Part shown: positions 26,211 to 34,868 of the stretch, one piece after another
Layout: every line of letters starts with the position of its first letter
Position numbering within the stretch: the stretch's first letter is position 1
Assembly: GCF_002860125.1 (NCBI RefSeq)
Contig: NZ_PGVA01000028.1
Coordinates: forward strand, 186,001-250,000
From: Bacillus canaveralius
Lineage (GTDB): Bacteria > Bacillota > Bacilli > Bacillales > Cytobacillaceae
Reading direction: 5' to 3'
Length of the DNA: 64,000 bases
Notes under the pieces: generated by a model
The model's database searches: none
What the model was told of the DNA's origin: nothing
The model's input: the letters and a program-made list of their open reading frames with translations, nothing else
Position numbers and translations under genes: made by a program

Positions 26211-27619
26211 TTTGTTACCACCACACGCTTCCTGCTGTCTTTAGCAAATACTTTTCCGGGATTTAATATGTTATTTGGGTCAAGTGCGGATTTGACCGCT
26301 TTCATCGCAGAAATCCCTTCTTTGCCAAGCTTCAACTCTAAATATGGGGCTTTCATCATCCCGACGCCGTGCTCCCCGGTAATCGTTCCGCCCAGTTCGA
26401 TTGCTTTCATAAAAATTTCTTCAAATGCTTTTTCGACTCTTTCCATTTCCTCATGGTTTCTTGCGTCTGTCGGGCAGGTTGGATGGAGGTTGCCGTCTCC
26501 GGCATGGCCAAATGTACAAATTTTAACGTTATATTTTAACGCAATGTCATTAATGGCCTTAACCATATTGGCGATTTCGGAACGCGGAACAGTCGCATCT
26601 TCGAGGATCGTTGTCGGCTTCAGGCGGGCTAAAGCGGACAGGGCGGCGCGCCGGGCAGTGCGAAGCGCCTCAGCCTCAAACTCTGTTTCTGCCACTTCAA
26701 CTGAGACGGCATGCTCCTGCTTGCAAATTTCGGTCATCCGCAAAATATCGCGGTCGACGACTTCTGCGGGGCCATCCTGTTCAATGAGAAGCACGGCTTT
26801 CACGTCAGTCGGCAAGCCGACTTGGGCGTGGGCTTCAACTACCTCCAGTGTAGGCTGGTCAAGAAATTCAAGCGTCGTTGGAATAATTTTGTTGGCGATA
26901 ATCTTTGACACTGTTTTGGCAGCCGCTTCAATATCCTGGTACAGTGCCAGCATCGTCTTTTTCGTTTCCGGCATTGGGACAAGCTTGAGTGTCGCTTGCG
27001 TAATGATGCCAAGCGTCCCTTCAGAACCAACAAAAAGACGGGTGAAATCATAGCCGGCAACATCCTTTGCCAATTTTCCTCCGGTCCGGATAATTTCCCC
27101 ACTTGCAAGCACGATTTCCAGGGCAATCACGTAGTCTCTTGTGACACCGTATTTTAACCCGCGCAGCCCGCCTGAGTTTTCGTTTATATTTCCGCCGATC
27201 GTCGAGATTTTCATTGAACTCGGATCAGGCGGGTAAAATAAACCTTTTGCCTCAACAGCATTGATTAAATCCAGGGTGATAACTCCCGGTTCAACCGTAA
27301 CGGTCAAGTTTTCTTCATCAATCTCGATAATTTTGTTTAAATGTTTAAAAAGAAGAACAATTCCTCCTTCTGTCGGGCAGGTTCCGGCGCACAGGTTTGT
27401 GCCCGATCCCCGCGGTACGATAGGAATCCGGGCTGAATTGCATATTTTTACGATCTCGGCAACTTCGCTTGTGTTCCGCGGGCTTATGACAGCATCCGGC
27501 ATCGACTGAAAATTGGGCGTTGCATCGTAAGAATAAACTAAGCGGCCTGCTTTGGAATCATCGTAATTTTCTGATCCGACAATGTCGAGCAGCTGGTTTT
27601 TTGTTTCAGTTGTAATCAC
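26207..27619 (-). CDS. glcD: Glycolate oxidase FAD subunit
   Basis: Oxidises glycolate (possibly also lactate) to the 2-oxo acid. The 470-aa protein has an FAD-binding PCMH fold with 'PRGSGTNLCAGTCP' near residue 70 and a C-terminal catalytic cap with 'CTFGHAGDGNLHP' and 'TGEHGVGMMK', as in GlcD/LDH-D. I chose GTG 27619, which follows GGGGGGAGAGA; this gives the same length as B. subtilis YsfC. A TTG at 27637 lies upstream of the ribosome site. A cre-like box sits in the leader. Confidence 0.92.
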   Translation of the reverse strand: MITTETKNQLLDIVGSENYDDSKAGRLVYSYDATPNFQSMPDAVISPRNTSEVAEIVKICNSARIPIVPRGSGTNLCAGTCPTEGGIVLLFKHLNKIIEIDEENLTVTVEPGVITLDLINAVEAKGLFYPPDPSSMKISTIGGNINENSGGLRGLKYGVTRDYVIALEIVLASGEIIRTGGKLAKDVAGYDFTRLFVGSEGTLGIITQATLKLVPMPETKKTMLALYQDIEAAAKTVSKIIANKIIPTTLEFLDQPTLEVVEAHAQVGLPTDVKAVLLIEQDGPAEVVDRDILRMTEICKQEHAVSVEVAETEFEAEALRTARRAALSALARLKPTTILEDATVPRSEIANMVKAINDIALKYNVKICTFGHAGDGNLHPTCPTDARNHEEMERVEKAFEEIFMKAIELGGTITGEHGVGMMKAPYLELKLGKEGISAMKAVKSALDPNNILNPGKVFAKDSRKRVVVTK

Positions 27620-27644
27620 TGATCTCTCTCCCCCCAAAAAAACA

Positions 27645-27658
27645 TTAAAACGCTTTCA
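27645..27658 (-). promoter_or_regulatory. cre-like CcpA site upstream of glcD
   Basis: On the minus strand TGAAAGCGTTTTAA matches the cre core in 13 of 14 positions (A replaces C near the end). It lies about 26 bases before the glcD start. Confidence 0.5.
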
Positions 27659-27699
27659 ATTTTACTTAGCTGTTTAACCAATATTCTCAATTTTAAGTA

Positions 27700-27723
27700 T
27701 AAAAAAAGCGGGAAAGTCCCGCT
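27700..27723 (-). terminator. Terminator of the CdaR-type regulator gene
   Basis: On the minus strand AGCGGGA pairs with TCCCGCT over a 3-base loop and seven T follow. Confidence 0.85.
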
Positions 27724-27757
27724 ATGGATTTATATCTGAATATTATGGTGAATTTTT

Positions 27758-28864
27758 TTATATTTTTGTATGTTCGTCCAAAATCACGATCGCCAAAAAC
27801 AGCGACAATAAATCCTCAATCGATGAAGGATCAAGCCCGGTTAAATCATTGATTTTTTTAAGCCGGTAGTGCAGCGTATTGATATGAATATGCAGGGCCG
27901 CAGCAGTATTTTTCAAGGAGTGGTTTTGTCGAAACAACTCTTTCAGGGTTAGCAAAAGTTCTTCCTCATCCAGGAGCGGATTTATTGTTCGCTGCAAAAA
28001 CGCTGACTTTGTCTCGCTTTTTATGTCATCCAGGATCATTTCAAAAGTTAAATCCTCATCAAAAACGACCGTTTCCTTCACCAGTGCCGATTTTAACGCT
28101 CTAAGCGCCTGCCGGTACGAGTGATGAATCTGGCCGGGAGCTGCCCGCTGGCCGACACCAATTAAAATAGAAGCACCATATTGTTTTTTCCAAAAATGCT
28201 CCGCCTTAGAAATCTTTTGTTTTAAGGAGTGGTTTGAGCTTTCCGCCGACAGCCACAAAATCCGTTCATTGCCCCATCTGATGATGATGTCGTCTGCGAT
28301 ATCTTCGTTGAGGCTTTTAAGTGACTGCCCGAGCTCCCGCTGGCTGATCGATTCCGGCAGGCGGATTTCTCCGAGCAGCACTCTCCTTGGAATCGTGACG
28401 TCTATATGTAAAAGCTTCGCCCGGTCCAAAAAGGATGAATCCCATTCGTGAATCTGCATCCAGTCAAATACGAATGCTTCCATCGCCCTTGATTGAATTT
28501 CCAGTTGTTCTGCATAGTAGTTTTCACTGATTAGCAGCTCGGTCATCTTGCGGATAATTTCTCCAAATGGGGAAACTTTGTCGGGATTACCGGTAATGCC
28601 AATGATGCCGATGACTTCTTTTTTGAAAAATATCGGCAGGTTGATTCCGGCTTTAACCCCCGTTAACCTTGTTTCATCTTCTTTTGTAATGATCCGCTTT
28701 GCTTTCCGTTTAAAAACCAAAAACGCTCCTTCGTGAAACGTTCCGACCCTTACAGGATCGGTGCTTGCAATAATCGTTCCATCTGGATTGGCCACAATGA
28801 TATCCTCATTTAATAGCTTTCTTACTTCGATGATAATTTTTTCGGCAAGCCCCGGCAATAACAT
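27758..28864 (-). CDS. CdaR/PucR-family transcriptional regulator (YsfB-like)
   Basis: A 368-aa regulator. The N-terminal sugar-diacid recognition domain covers about 1-135 ('VANPDGTIIASTDPVRVG', 'GINLPIFFKKEVIGIIGITG'). A GGDEF-like middle follows, then a C-terminal PucR-type helix-turn-helix ('NTAAALHIHINTLHYRLKKI') near 320-345. The gene is just upstream of glcD in the same direction, as ysfB is in B. subtilis, so it probably activates glcDF in response to a small hydroxy or di-acid. It has its own terminator. ATG 28864 follows GGGAGGA. Confidence 0.88.
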   Translation of the reverse strand: MLLPGLAEKIIIEVRKLLNEDIIVANPDGTIIASTDPVRVGTFHEGAFLVFKRKAKRIITKEDETRLTGVKAGINLPIFFKKEVIGIIGITGNPDKVSPFGEIIRKMTELLISENYYAEQLEIQSRAMEAFVFDWMQIHEWDSSFLDRAKLLHIDVTIPRRVLLGEIRLPESISQRELGQSLKSLNEDIADDIIIRWGNERILWLSAESSNHSLKQKISKAEHFWKKQYGASILIGVGQRAAPGQIHHSYRQALRALKSALVKETVVFDEDLTFEMILDDIKSETKSAFLQRTINPLLDEEELLLTLKELFRQNHSLKNTAAALHIHINTLHYRLKKINDLTGLDPSSIEDLLSLFLAIVILDEHTKI

Positions 28865-29000
28865 AGCATATCCTCCCAGTGTTCTTAAAACTATTATAAA
28901 GATTATAAGAAAATCATGCTATTGTCCTGATATTGCTTTTCAAATTCGGGTATTTTCTTTATGATAAGGGTTGGGAAAATGTCGAAAGGACAAACGTGAA

Positions 29001-30359
29001 ATGTGGAATAAGGTACAAAAAAGACTTGACAAAATCACACCTGCTCGGGCAATTGTCAGCTATTATTTTCTGGCGGTCAGCGTCTCTGTCCTGTTGTTAA
29101 GCATACCGGCAGTCTTTCAGCCGGGTGTTTCCATCAGCTTTGTTGACACAGTTTTTACAGCAGTCAGCGCGGTGAGTGTAACAGGGCTTGCCGTTTTTGA
29201 TATTTCGGAAACGTATAGCGTTTTCGGTATTTTTATGTTGATGTTTGTCCTCCAATTCGGTGGTATTGGAGTGATGACACTCGGAACATTCTTCTGGCTG
29301 CTGCTTGGGAAGAAGATAGGGCTGAGGGAACGCAGATTAATTATGACCGATCATAATCAAGCCAACCTGGCAGGTGTTGTTAACTTAATAAAGGAAATTT
29401 TAACGATTATTCTTTTAATCGAATTGATCGGCACTTTAGTTTTGGGATTATATTTTTTAAAATATTACCCGACGTGGGGGGAGGCTTTTCTACACGGCCT
29501 TTTTGCAGCGGTCAGCGCGACAACAAATGGCGGTTTTGACATTACCGGCGCTTCGCTACAGCCATTTGCGGACGATTATTTTGTTCAAATCATCAACATT
29601 ATCTTGATTACATTGGGGGCAATTGGGTTTCCTGTTTTAATCGAAGTGAAGGCCTATTTATTTCCGAAAAACAATGGGGGCAACTTCCGGTTTTCCCTGT
29701 TCACAAAGCTGACAACGGTCACTTTTGCAGCTCTACTGTTCGGCGGTACATTGCTGATCTTAATCATTGAAAGCCAACATTACTTTGAGGGTGTCTCCTG
29801 GCATAAATCGTTCTTTTATGCCTTCTTCCAGTCGGCTTCGACGCGGAGCGGGGGACTCGCCACCATGGATGTCAGTGAATTTGCGGTCCCGACCTTGCTG
29901 ATTATGTCTCTTTTAATGTTTATCGGTGCTTCGCCAAGCTCCGTCGGTGGAGGAATAAGAACGACCACCTTTGCCTTGAATATCTTATTTGTTTACCACT
30001 TTGCGAAAGGCAACCGCAGCATTAAAATTTTCAAACGTGAGATTTTCGAGGAAGACATTATCAAATCATTGGCCGTTACGATGCTGGCAATGATTCTATG
30101 TTTAATGTCACTCGTTATTTTATCGATTACCGAACAGCACCATAGCCTGCTTGAAATTTTGTTCGAAATTTGCTCAGCGTTTGGGACAACAGGCTTATCA
30201 ATGGGAATTACTCCGGATTTATCGACACTGGGAAAATGCATTATTATGGCGCTGATGTTCATTGGCAGAATTGGCTTAATTTCATCTTTATTTTTACTTG
30301 GCGGTACAGAAAAAAAGGCAAAATACCATTTTCCAAAGGAAAAAGTAATTATTGGTTAA
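29001..30359 (+). CDS. Ktr-type potassium uptake channel subunit (KtrB/KtrD)
   Basis: Membrane subunit of a Na+-dependent K+ uptake system, 452 aa, of the TrkH/KtrB superfamily. Four pore loops each carry the filter glycine: 'VSVTGLAV', 'ATTNGGFD', 'STRSGGLAT' and 'AFGTTGLSM'. A gating-ring partner (KtrA/KtrC) is needed but is not in the window; in B. subtilis ktrC and ktrD are likewise unlinked, so KtrD is the better guess. ATG 29001 follows AAAGGA; a start at 28971 has no ribosome site. Confidence 0.88.
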   Translation: MWNKVQKRLDKITPARAIVSYYFLAVSVSVLLLSIPAVFQPGVSISFVDTVFTAVSAVSVTGLAVFDISETYSVFGIFMLMFVLQFGGIGVMTLGTFFWLLLGKKIGLRERRLIMTDHNQANLAGVVNLIKEILTIILLIELIGTLVLGLYFLKYYPTWGEAFLHGLFAAVSATTNGGFDITGASLQPFADDYFVQIINIILITLGAIGFPVLIEVKAYLFPKNNGGNFRFSLFTKLTTVTFAALLFGGTLLILIIESQHYFEGVSWHKSFFYAFFQSASTRSGGLATMDVSEFAVPTLLIMSLLMFIGASPSSVGGGIRTTTFALNILFVYHFAKGNRSIKIFKREIFEEDIIKSLAVTMLAMILCLMSLVILSITEQHHSLLEILFEICSAFGTTGLSMGITPDLSTLGKCIIMALMFIGRIGLISSLFLLGGTEKKAKYHFPKEKVIIG

Positions 30360-30360
30360 A

Positions 30361-30513
30361 TGAATTTCATAAGCAATGCATTAATTGATAAACGAAAGTT
30401 ATTCAAAATTGATATAGTATTATTCGTTTCCGTACAGAATACTCCTGTTTATTTTAGACAATTGAGGTTTAGCTTATTACATTGCGAAAATTTACTCGGT
30501 TAATAAAGAAATT
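30361..30513 (+). repeat. Dispersed non-coding repeat, copy B
   Basis: Begins two bases after the ktr stop with TGAATTTCATAA, identical to the start of copy A. It then has TTAATTGATAAACGAA, ATACTCCTGTTTA, TTAGACAATTGAGGTTTAGC and TTATTACATTGCGAAAA. A 47-codon frame crosses it, but copy A has indels that break this frame, so the conservation is of nucleotides and not of a protein. A terminator follows directly. Confidence 0.7.
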
Positions 30514-30545
30514 CTGGGCGAGTACCCGGGATTTCTTTTTTATTT
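30507..30545 (+). terminator. Terminator after ktr and repeat copy B
   Basis: AGAAATTCTGGG pairs with CCCGGGATTTCT (two G-U), followed by TTTTTTATTTTTT. Confidence 0.85.
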
Positions 30546-30746
30546 TTTCTATGGTAAAAGATGATACATATCTTTTCCACGGAAGCTAAAAATAGGACTG
30601 ACAAGGTTGAATGAATATCGCGAATCCAAAACGCCGAGTGTAGTGCTGGTAGAGCAATGCGTGTAAATATCCGCATGAATGTTCAGGGATTTCTTCGTTA
30701 CATTGCAGGCAAAAATATATGGTCAAACAGAGGAGGGCGGGAGTAA

Positions 30747-30890
30747 ATGAAAAAAAGCAGCGATAAACAAGCACAACAAGCCAATGTTGAATTCGGAAGC
30801 GAATTTGGGGATATAAATGCAAGCAAAATATACGAAATTCCTTTTATGAATGATAAGAAAAGCACGAAGGAAAACAAGAAGAGGAACTAA
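30747..30890 (+). CDS. Small hydrophilic protein (47 aa), possibly a small spore protein
   Basis: Preceded by GGAGGGCGGGAG at good spacing and followed by a strong terminator, so it is likely a real gene. The product is Lys/Asn/Gln-rich: MKKSSDKQAQQ, then 'NVEFGSEFGDINASK' and a charged tail. The E-F-G-S-E-F segment loosely recalls the protease-cleavage repeats of gamma-type small acid-soluble spore proteins, but the match is short. Function is not established. Confidence 0.6.
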   Translation: MKKSSDKQAQQANVEFGSEFGDINASKIYEIPFMNDKKSTKENKKRN

Positions 30891-30897
30891 TAATAAA

Positions 30898-30931
30898 AAG
30901 GTCTTGAGCCGATATTAGCACTCAAGACCTT
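30898..30931. terminator. Bidirectional terminator before the radical SAM gene
   Basis: AAGGTCTTGAG (30898-30908) pairs exactly with CTCAAGACCTT (30921-30931). Confidence 0.8.
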
Positions 30932-30940
30932 CAGGACGTT

Positions 30941-32704
30941 TTAATTGGAACCATTTAGAAGCTTTTTTTTACAGGTGAAGACAGATGCTCTCTCTTCAGT
31001 TGCTGAAAAGTAGACCAGCAGCATGCTGGGCTCAAGCTCGATCTCGGCGGTTATTAAATATTTTTCAAGGTTAAATGGGATTTCTTCAAGCATCGTATGC
31101 TTATAAAGCTCTTTTTCCTGAAGACCGAGCTCCAGATAGCCCTTTCCAAGCAAGCCGGGCTTTTGCAGCAATTCCTTGTAAATGGCGGTTCGTTCCGCCT
31201 TTTCAAATGAAGCCTGCCACCACGGTTTCCTTGGCTTATATTTGTGATTTGATAAATAGTCATATTTCATTAAACCTTCAATAATTTCGAGTTGGCTCAA
31301 GTTTTTATATTGCAAAAACTGCCTGAGCCTGTTAAAAAGATCCTCGAGCTGATGCCCGATCCGTTCCCAGCCTTGTTCTTCCCAATACGAACCGAATTGC
31401 TGGAAGAACTCAAAAGGAGACGAAAATACCTTTGAAACGAGATATTCAATTGTCTCGTCCATCCGGTGGTCATTCCAAAATTTTTCAAGTACATCTTCGA
31501 CTTGCTTGATGCGAATAATATCGTTAAAGGACAGGACATTATTTCCCAAAATTTCATATGGAGAATGGTCCATATATACATATTGATGCTGATCAGCCCG
31601 CAATCGCAGACCGGTTCCGCGCAGCATTTTTAAAAAGCCGAGCTGAAGCTCTTCCGGTCTGAGGGCGAACACATCATTAAAGGTAGTTGAGAAAGTAGCG
31701 TAATCTTCTTCCGGAAGCCCGGCAATTAAATCGAGATGCTGGTCGATTTTCCGGCCATCTTTTACCATTGTGACAGTTCGGGACAGCTTTTCGAAATTTT
31801 GCTTTCTCATGACGAGCTCGTTCGTGTAGTCATTGGTTGACTGGACACCTATCTCGAAGCGGAATAAACCTGGCGGCGCTTCGCGGTTTAGAAAATCAAT
31901 CACCTCAGGGCGCATGATATCCGCGGTAATTTCAAATTGAAAGACAGTCCCAGGCAGATGCTCATCAATTAAGAATTGAAACATGTCCATTGCATAGCTG
32001 CGGCTGATATTAAAAGTCCGGTCAACAAATTTAATCGTTTTCGCTCCATGCTTCATTAAATAACGGATATCGTCTTTGACTTTTTCACGGTCAAAATAAC
32101 GGACACCGACTTCAATTGAAGAAAGGCAAAATTGGCAACTGAACGGGCAGCCTCGGCTCGTTTCAATATAAGTTACCCTTTTTGAGAAATGGCGAATATC
32201 CTCTTCAAACCGGAACGGGGACGGCAGCTCCCGCAGGTCTAATTTGTTTCGCTGCGGGTTGATGACCGTTTTGCCACCATTCCTGTATGCAAGAGCGGGA
32301 ACCTTTGAAAAATCCCCAGAGCCGTTAAGCTCAGTTAACAATTGTTTGAATGTTTCTTCCCCTTCGCCAACGACAATAAAGTCAAATTCAGCGTTTTCGT
32401 TCATCCATTCATGCACATCATAGGTTACCTCCGGACCGCCGACAACGATCTGGATATATGGATTGATTTTCTTGATCATTTTGATCACTTTGATAGTTTC
32501 TTCTATATTCCAAATATAACAGCTAAACCCGATAAGATCAGGCTCTTTGCGAATAAGGTCCGTAACAATGTTCATAATCGGGTCTTTGATCGTGTATTCA
32601 GTTAGTTGCACGTCAAACTCAGGACGGGCGTAAGCTTTTAAATAACGAATCGCAATATTTGTGTGAATATATTTCGCGTTTAAAGTTGTACAGACAATAT
32701 TCAT
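30941..32704 (-). CDS. B12-binding-domain radical SAM protein (DUF4080 type)
   Basis: A 587-aa enzyme of unknown reaction. The N-terminal cobalamin-binding-like domain (about 1-140) has 'VVGGPEVTYD' and 'DFIVVGEGEETF'. The radical SAM core carries the cluster motif 'CPFSCQFC' (Cys186, Cys190, Cys193) and later 'FRFEIGVQSTN'. A C-terminal DUF4080-type domain follows. Such proteins modify RNA, cofactors or natural products, but no partner gene is adjacent to narrow this. It is a single-gene unit, well conserved among Bacillus relatives as far as I recall. Confidence 0.85.
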   Translation of the reverse strand: MNIVCTTLNAKYIHTNIAIRYLKAYARPEFDVQLTEYTIKDPIMNIVTDLIRKEPDLIGFSCYIWNIEETIKVIKMIKKINPYIQIVVGGPEVTYDVHEWMNENAEFDFIVVGEGEETFKQLLTELNGSGDFSKVPALAYRNGGKTVINPQRNKLDLRELPSPFRFEEDIRHFSKRVTYIETSRGCPFSCQFCLSSIEVGVRYFDREKVKDDIRYLMKHGAKTIKFVDRTFNISRSYAMDMFQFLIDEHLPGTVFQFEITADIMRPEVIDFLNREAPPGLFRFEIGVQSTNDYTNELVMRKQNFEKLSRTVTMVKDGRKIDQHLDLIAGLPEEDYATFSTTFNDVFALRPEELQLGFLKMLRGTGLRLRADQHQYVYMDHSPYEILGNNVLSFNDIIRIKQVEDVLEKFWNDHRMDETIEYLVSKVFSSPFEFFQQFGSYWEEQGWERIGHQLEDLFNRLRQFLQYKNLSQLEIIEGLMKYDYLSNHKYKPRKPWWQASFEKAERTAIYKELLQKPGLLGKGYLELGLQEKELYKHTMLEEIPFNLEKYLITAEIELEPSMLLVYFSATEERASVFTCKKKLLNGSN

Positions 32705-32815
32705 GCTCGGTTTTCAGACTCCTTTTCAGAGTTAAGGCTATTTAGTTGAAACAACTGTTTATTATATAGTATTGTTCACAAAAAAGGTATAGCAAAAACA
32801 TAGCAGCCCGCATGC

Positions 32816-32842
32816 AAAAAGCCCTCCTAATCGGAGGGCTTT
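32816..32842 (-). terminator. Terminator of lctP
   Basis: GCCCTCC pairs with GGAGGGC over a 5-base loop. On the minus strand a T-run follows. Confidence 0.85.
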
Positions 32843-32872
32843 CGCATTTGTGATTTACAGTTTTACAATCAT

Positions 32873-34564
32873 TTAAGGGATCATCCAGGAAAGGATGCCA
32901 TTTTGCAAGAACGTCAATATTCCAATTAACATGACTAGGAAAAGACTGTGCTTGATTGTGAAGCGGAATAAATCTGATTCCTTTCCGGCCAGACCAACTG
33001 CCGCGCATGCAACTGCGATCGACTGCGGGGAAATCATCTTACCGGTAACGCCACCCGACGAGTTTGCGGCAACCGCGAGGATTGGATCCATGCCAACTGA
33101 AGTCGCTGTCACCTTTTGGAGATTTCCAAACAGCAGGTTCGCGGATGTATCGGAACCGGTTATGAATACCCCGAGCCAACCGAGGAATGGCGAGAAGAAT
33201 GGGAATAAAAAGCCAGTTTTAGCTAACGTCATTCCTAACGTCGTACTCATTCCTGAAGCATTCGTTACATAAGCAAAACCAACAACTGAACCAATTGTAA
33301 TAACCGGAAATTTAAGTTCATTTAACGTTTCAGCAAAAGTTCTGATCCAATCCTTCCAGGCAATCCCCACTATATATTTAGTAATAATCGTTGCGATGAG
33401 AATCGCTGTACCGGCCGCACCCAAAATTTCCAGCTTGTAGAGAGCGGCAATTTCTGTCCCGGCTCCAGTTAAAATGCGATTATGGAGCAATGGCACTTCA
33501 GGCATTACAGTTAACGCGTTTCCAACTGAATTTATGGCTTTTAAAACTGCGTTCGGCCCCTCATAATGGCCCGTTAACGACAGTTTCAGCGTTGGAATTC
33601 CCCACAATGAAATAACCCCTGTTAAAACAAGGAAAGGAGACCATGCTTTGAAAATTTGTCCGCCAGTATAAGAAATCTGCTTTTCCACAGGCTTCCTCAC
33701 CGCAGAAGCAGCAGCCATTTCCTGCTCGGCAGAAAATCTGAAAATCGTTTTTGGTTTCCAAAACTTTAAGAAAATAGCTAATGCAAACAATGACACCAAT
33801 GCAGATAAAATATCCGGAAGTTCAGGTCCTAAAAAGTTAGAAGACAAATACTGGGTAACAGCAAAAGAAACGCCGGATACGAGAATGGCAGGCATAATTT
33901 CCAATGCTTTTTTAAATCCTGCCATAATAACTACTAAATAGAAAGGTATAAAAACAGACAAGAATGGTAATTGTCTGCCAACCATCTTTGAAATTTCCAT
34001 CGCCGGAATTCCTGTTGGACCTTCTACAGCAATAATTGGAATTCCGATCGCACCAAATGCAACAGGCGCTATATTGGCAATTAAACACAGCCCGGCGGCA
34101 TAAAGCGGGTTAAATCCAAGTCCGACAAGCAAAGCTGCCGATATCGCTACTGGTGCACCAAAGCCTGCAGCACCTTCCAGAAATGCCCCGAATGAGAACG
34201 CTACCAAAAGTGCCTGTAAACGCCTGTCTTCCGTAATCGACAGGACTGAATTGCGGATAATTTCAAACTGTCCAGTCTTCACAGTTAATTTATAAAGAAA
34301 TACTGATGTAATGATGATCCAGCCAATTGGCAGAATCCCATATGCTGCACCCTGTGTAGCTGACATAAAAGCCATTCCGGCCGGCATTTTAAATGCAATG
34401 ACCGCCACTGCCAGCGCAACGAGCAATGTCGTCAGCCCAGCCACATACCCCTTCATACGTTTAATGGCAAGCGCCCAAAAGAAATAGACGATTGGAATTA
34501 AAGCGACTACGGCGGAAAGGGCGAGACTATCCCTTACCGGTGTGAAATTTTGTACAAATGTCAT
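32873..34564 (-). CDS. lctP: L-lactate permease
   Basis: Lactate/proton symporter of the LctP family, 563 aa, with about 13 membrane segments. Signatures are 'FGAFLEGAAGFGAPVAISAALLVGLG' near residues 125-150 and 'GSDTSANLLFGNLQ' plus 'NSSGGVTGKMISPQS' near the C-terminus. I chose the ATG at 34564, which follows GGGGGTAA; the frame extends 13 codons further from a TTG without a ribosome site. It is transcribed divergently from the regulator gene. Its leader carries an operator and a cre-like box, so it should respond to lactate and be repressed by good sugars. Confidence 0.93.
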   Translation of the reverse strand: MTFVQNFTPVRDSLALSAVVALIPIVYFFWALAIKRMKGYVAGLTTLLVALAVAVIAFKMPAGMAFMSATQGAAYGILPIGWIIITSVFLYKLTVKTGQFEIIRNSVLSITEDRRLQALLVAFSFGAFLEGAAGFGAPVAISAALLVGLGFNPLYAAGLCLIANIAPVAFGAIGIPIIAVEGPTGIPAMEISKMVGRQLPFLSVFIPFYLVVIMAGFKKALEIMPAILVSGVSFAVTQYLSSNFLGPELPDILSALVSLFALAIFLKFWKPKTIFRFSAEQEMAAASAVRKPVEKQISYTGGQIFKAWSPFLVLTGVISLWGIPTLKLSLTGHYEGPNAVLKAINSVGNALTVMPEVPLLHNRILTGAGTEIAALYKLEILGAAGTAILIATIITKYIVGIAWKDWIRTFAETLNELKFPVITIGSVVGFAYVTNASGMSTTLGMTLAKTGFLFPFFSPFLGWLGVFITGSDTSANLLFGNLQKVTATSVGMDPILAVAANSSGGVTGKMISPQSIAVACAAVGLAGKESDLFRFTIKHSLFLVMLIGILTFLQNGILSWMIP

Positions 34565-34630
34565 AGCATTACCCCCATGTTGATCATTTTCAGTCTTTAA
34601 CAATTAATTCTCCCATAAAAATTTCCTTGA

Positions 34631-34644
34631 AGAAATCGCTTTCA
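34631..34644 (-). promoter_or_regulatory. cre-like CcpA site upstream of lctP
   Basis: On the minus strand TGAAAGCGATTTCT matches the cre consensus at all but the last position. It is downstream of the promoter, where it would block elongation. Confidence 0.5.
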
Positions 34645-34667
34645 ATAATACGGTTAGCAAGTGATTA

Positions 34668-34735
34668 GGTCATCTGATGACCAGAAAGCGAAACCTATTG
34701 AGACAAATTATAGAGTTGAATCTATAAAAAAACAA
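34668..34735 (-). promoter_or_regulatory. lctP promoter and LutR-type operator
   Basis: Minus strand: -35 TTGTTT (34730-34735), 17-base spacer, -10 TATAAT (34707-34712). The perfect 15-bp palindrome GGTCATCTGATGACC lies at 34668-34682, 24 bases past the -10. The same palindrome sits at the same distance upstream of lutA. Confidence 0.8.
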
Positions 34736-34868
34736 TATGTTTTTTCATTTTTTTGAATTTTAAAATTTGATTAATAGATTCGTATTTTTTTTGTTTAAGA
34801 ATGTCACAATAGAGACATAAATGTATAATAAAAGTTAAAAGGAAACGGTGAAACGGGGACAAGGGAAA

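Noticed and set aside
26163-27053. 296-codon frame on the plus strand inside glcD
   Set aside because: Antisense shadow of a well-supported glycolate oxidase gene; no family resemblance.
28978-28990. Spo0A-like TGTCGAA near the ktr start
   Set aside because: Single core with poor flanks, and it lies too close to the start codon; likely chance.
30360-30503. 47-codon ATG frame across repeat copy B
   Set aside because: The homologous copies A and C carry indels that break this frame, so no protein is conserved.
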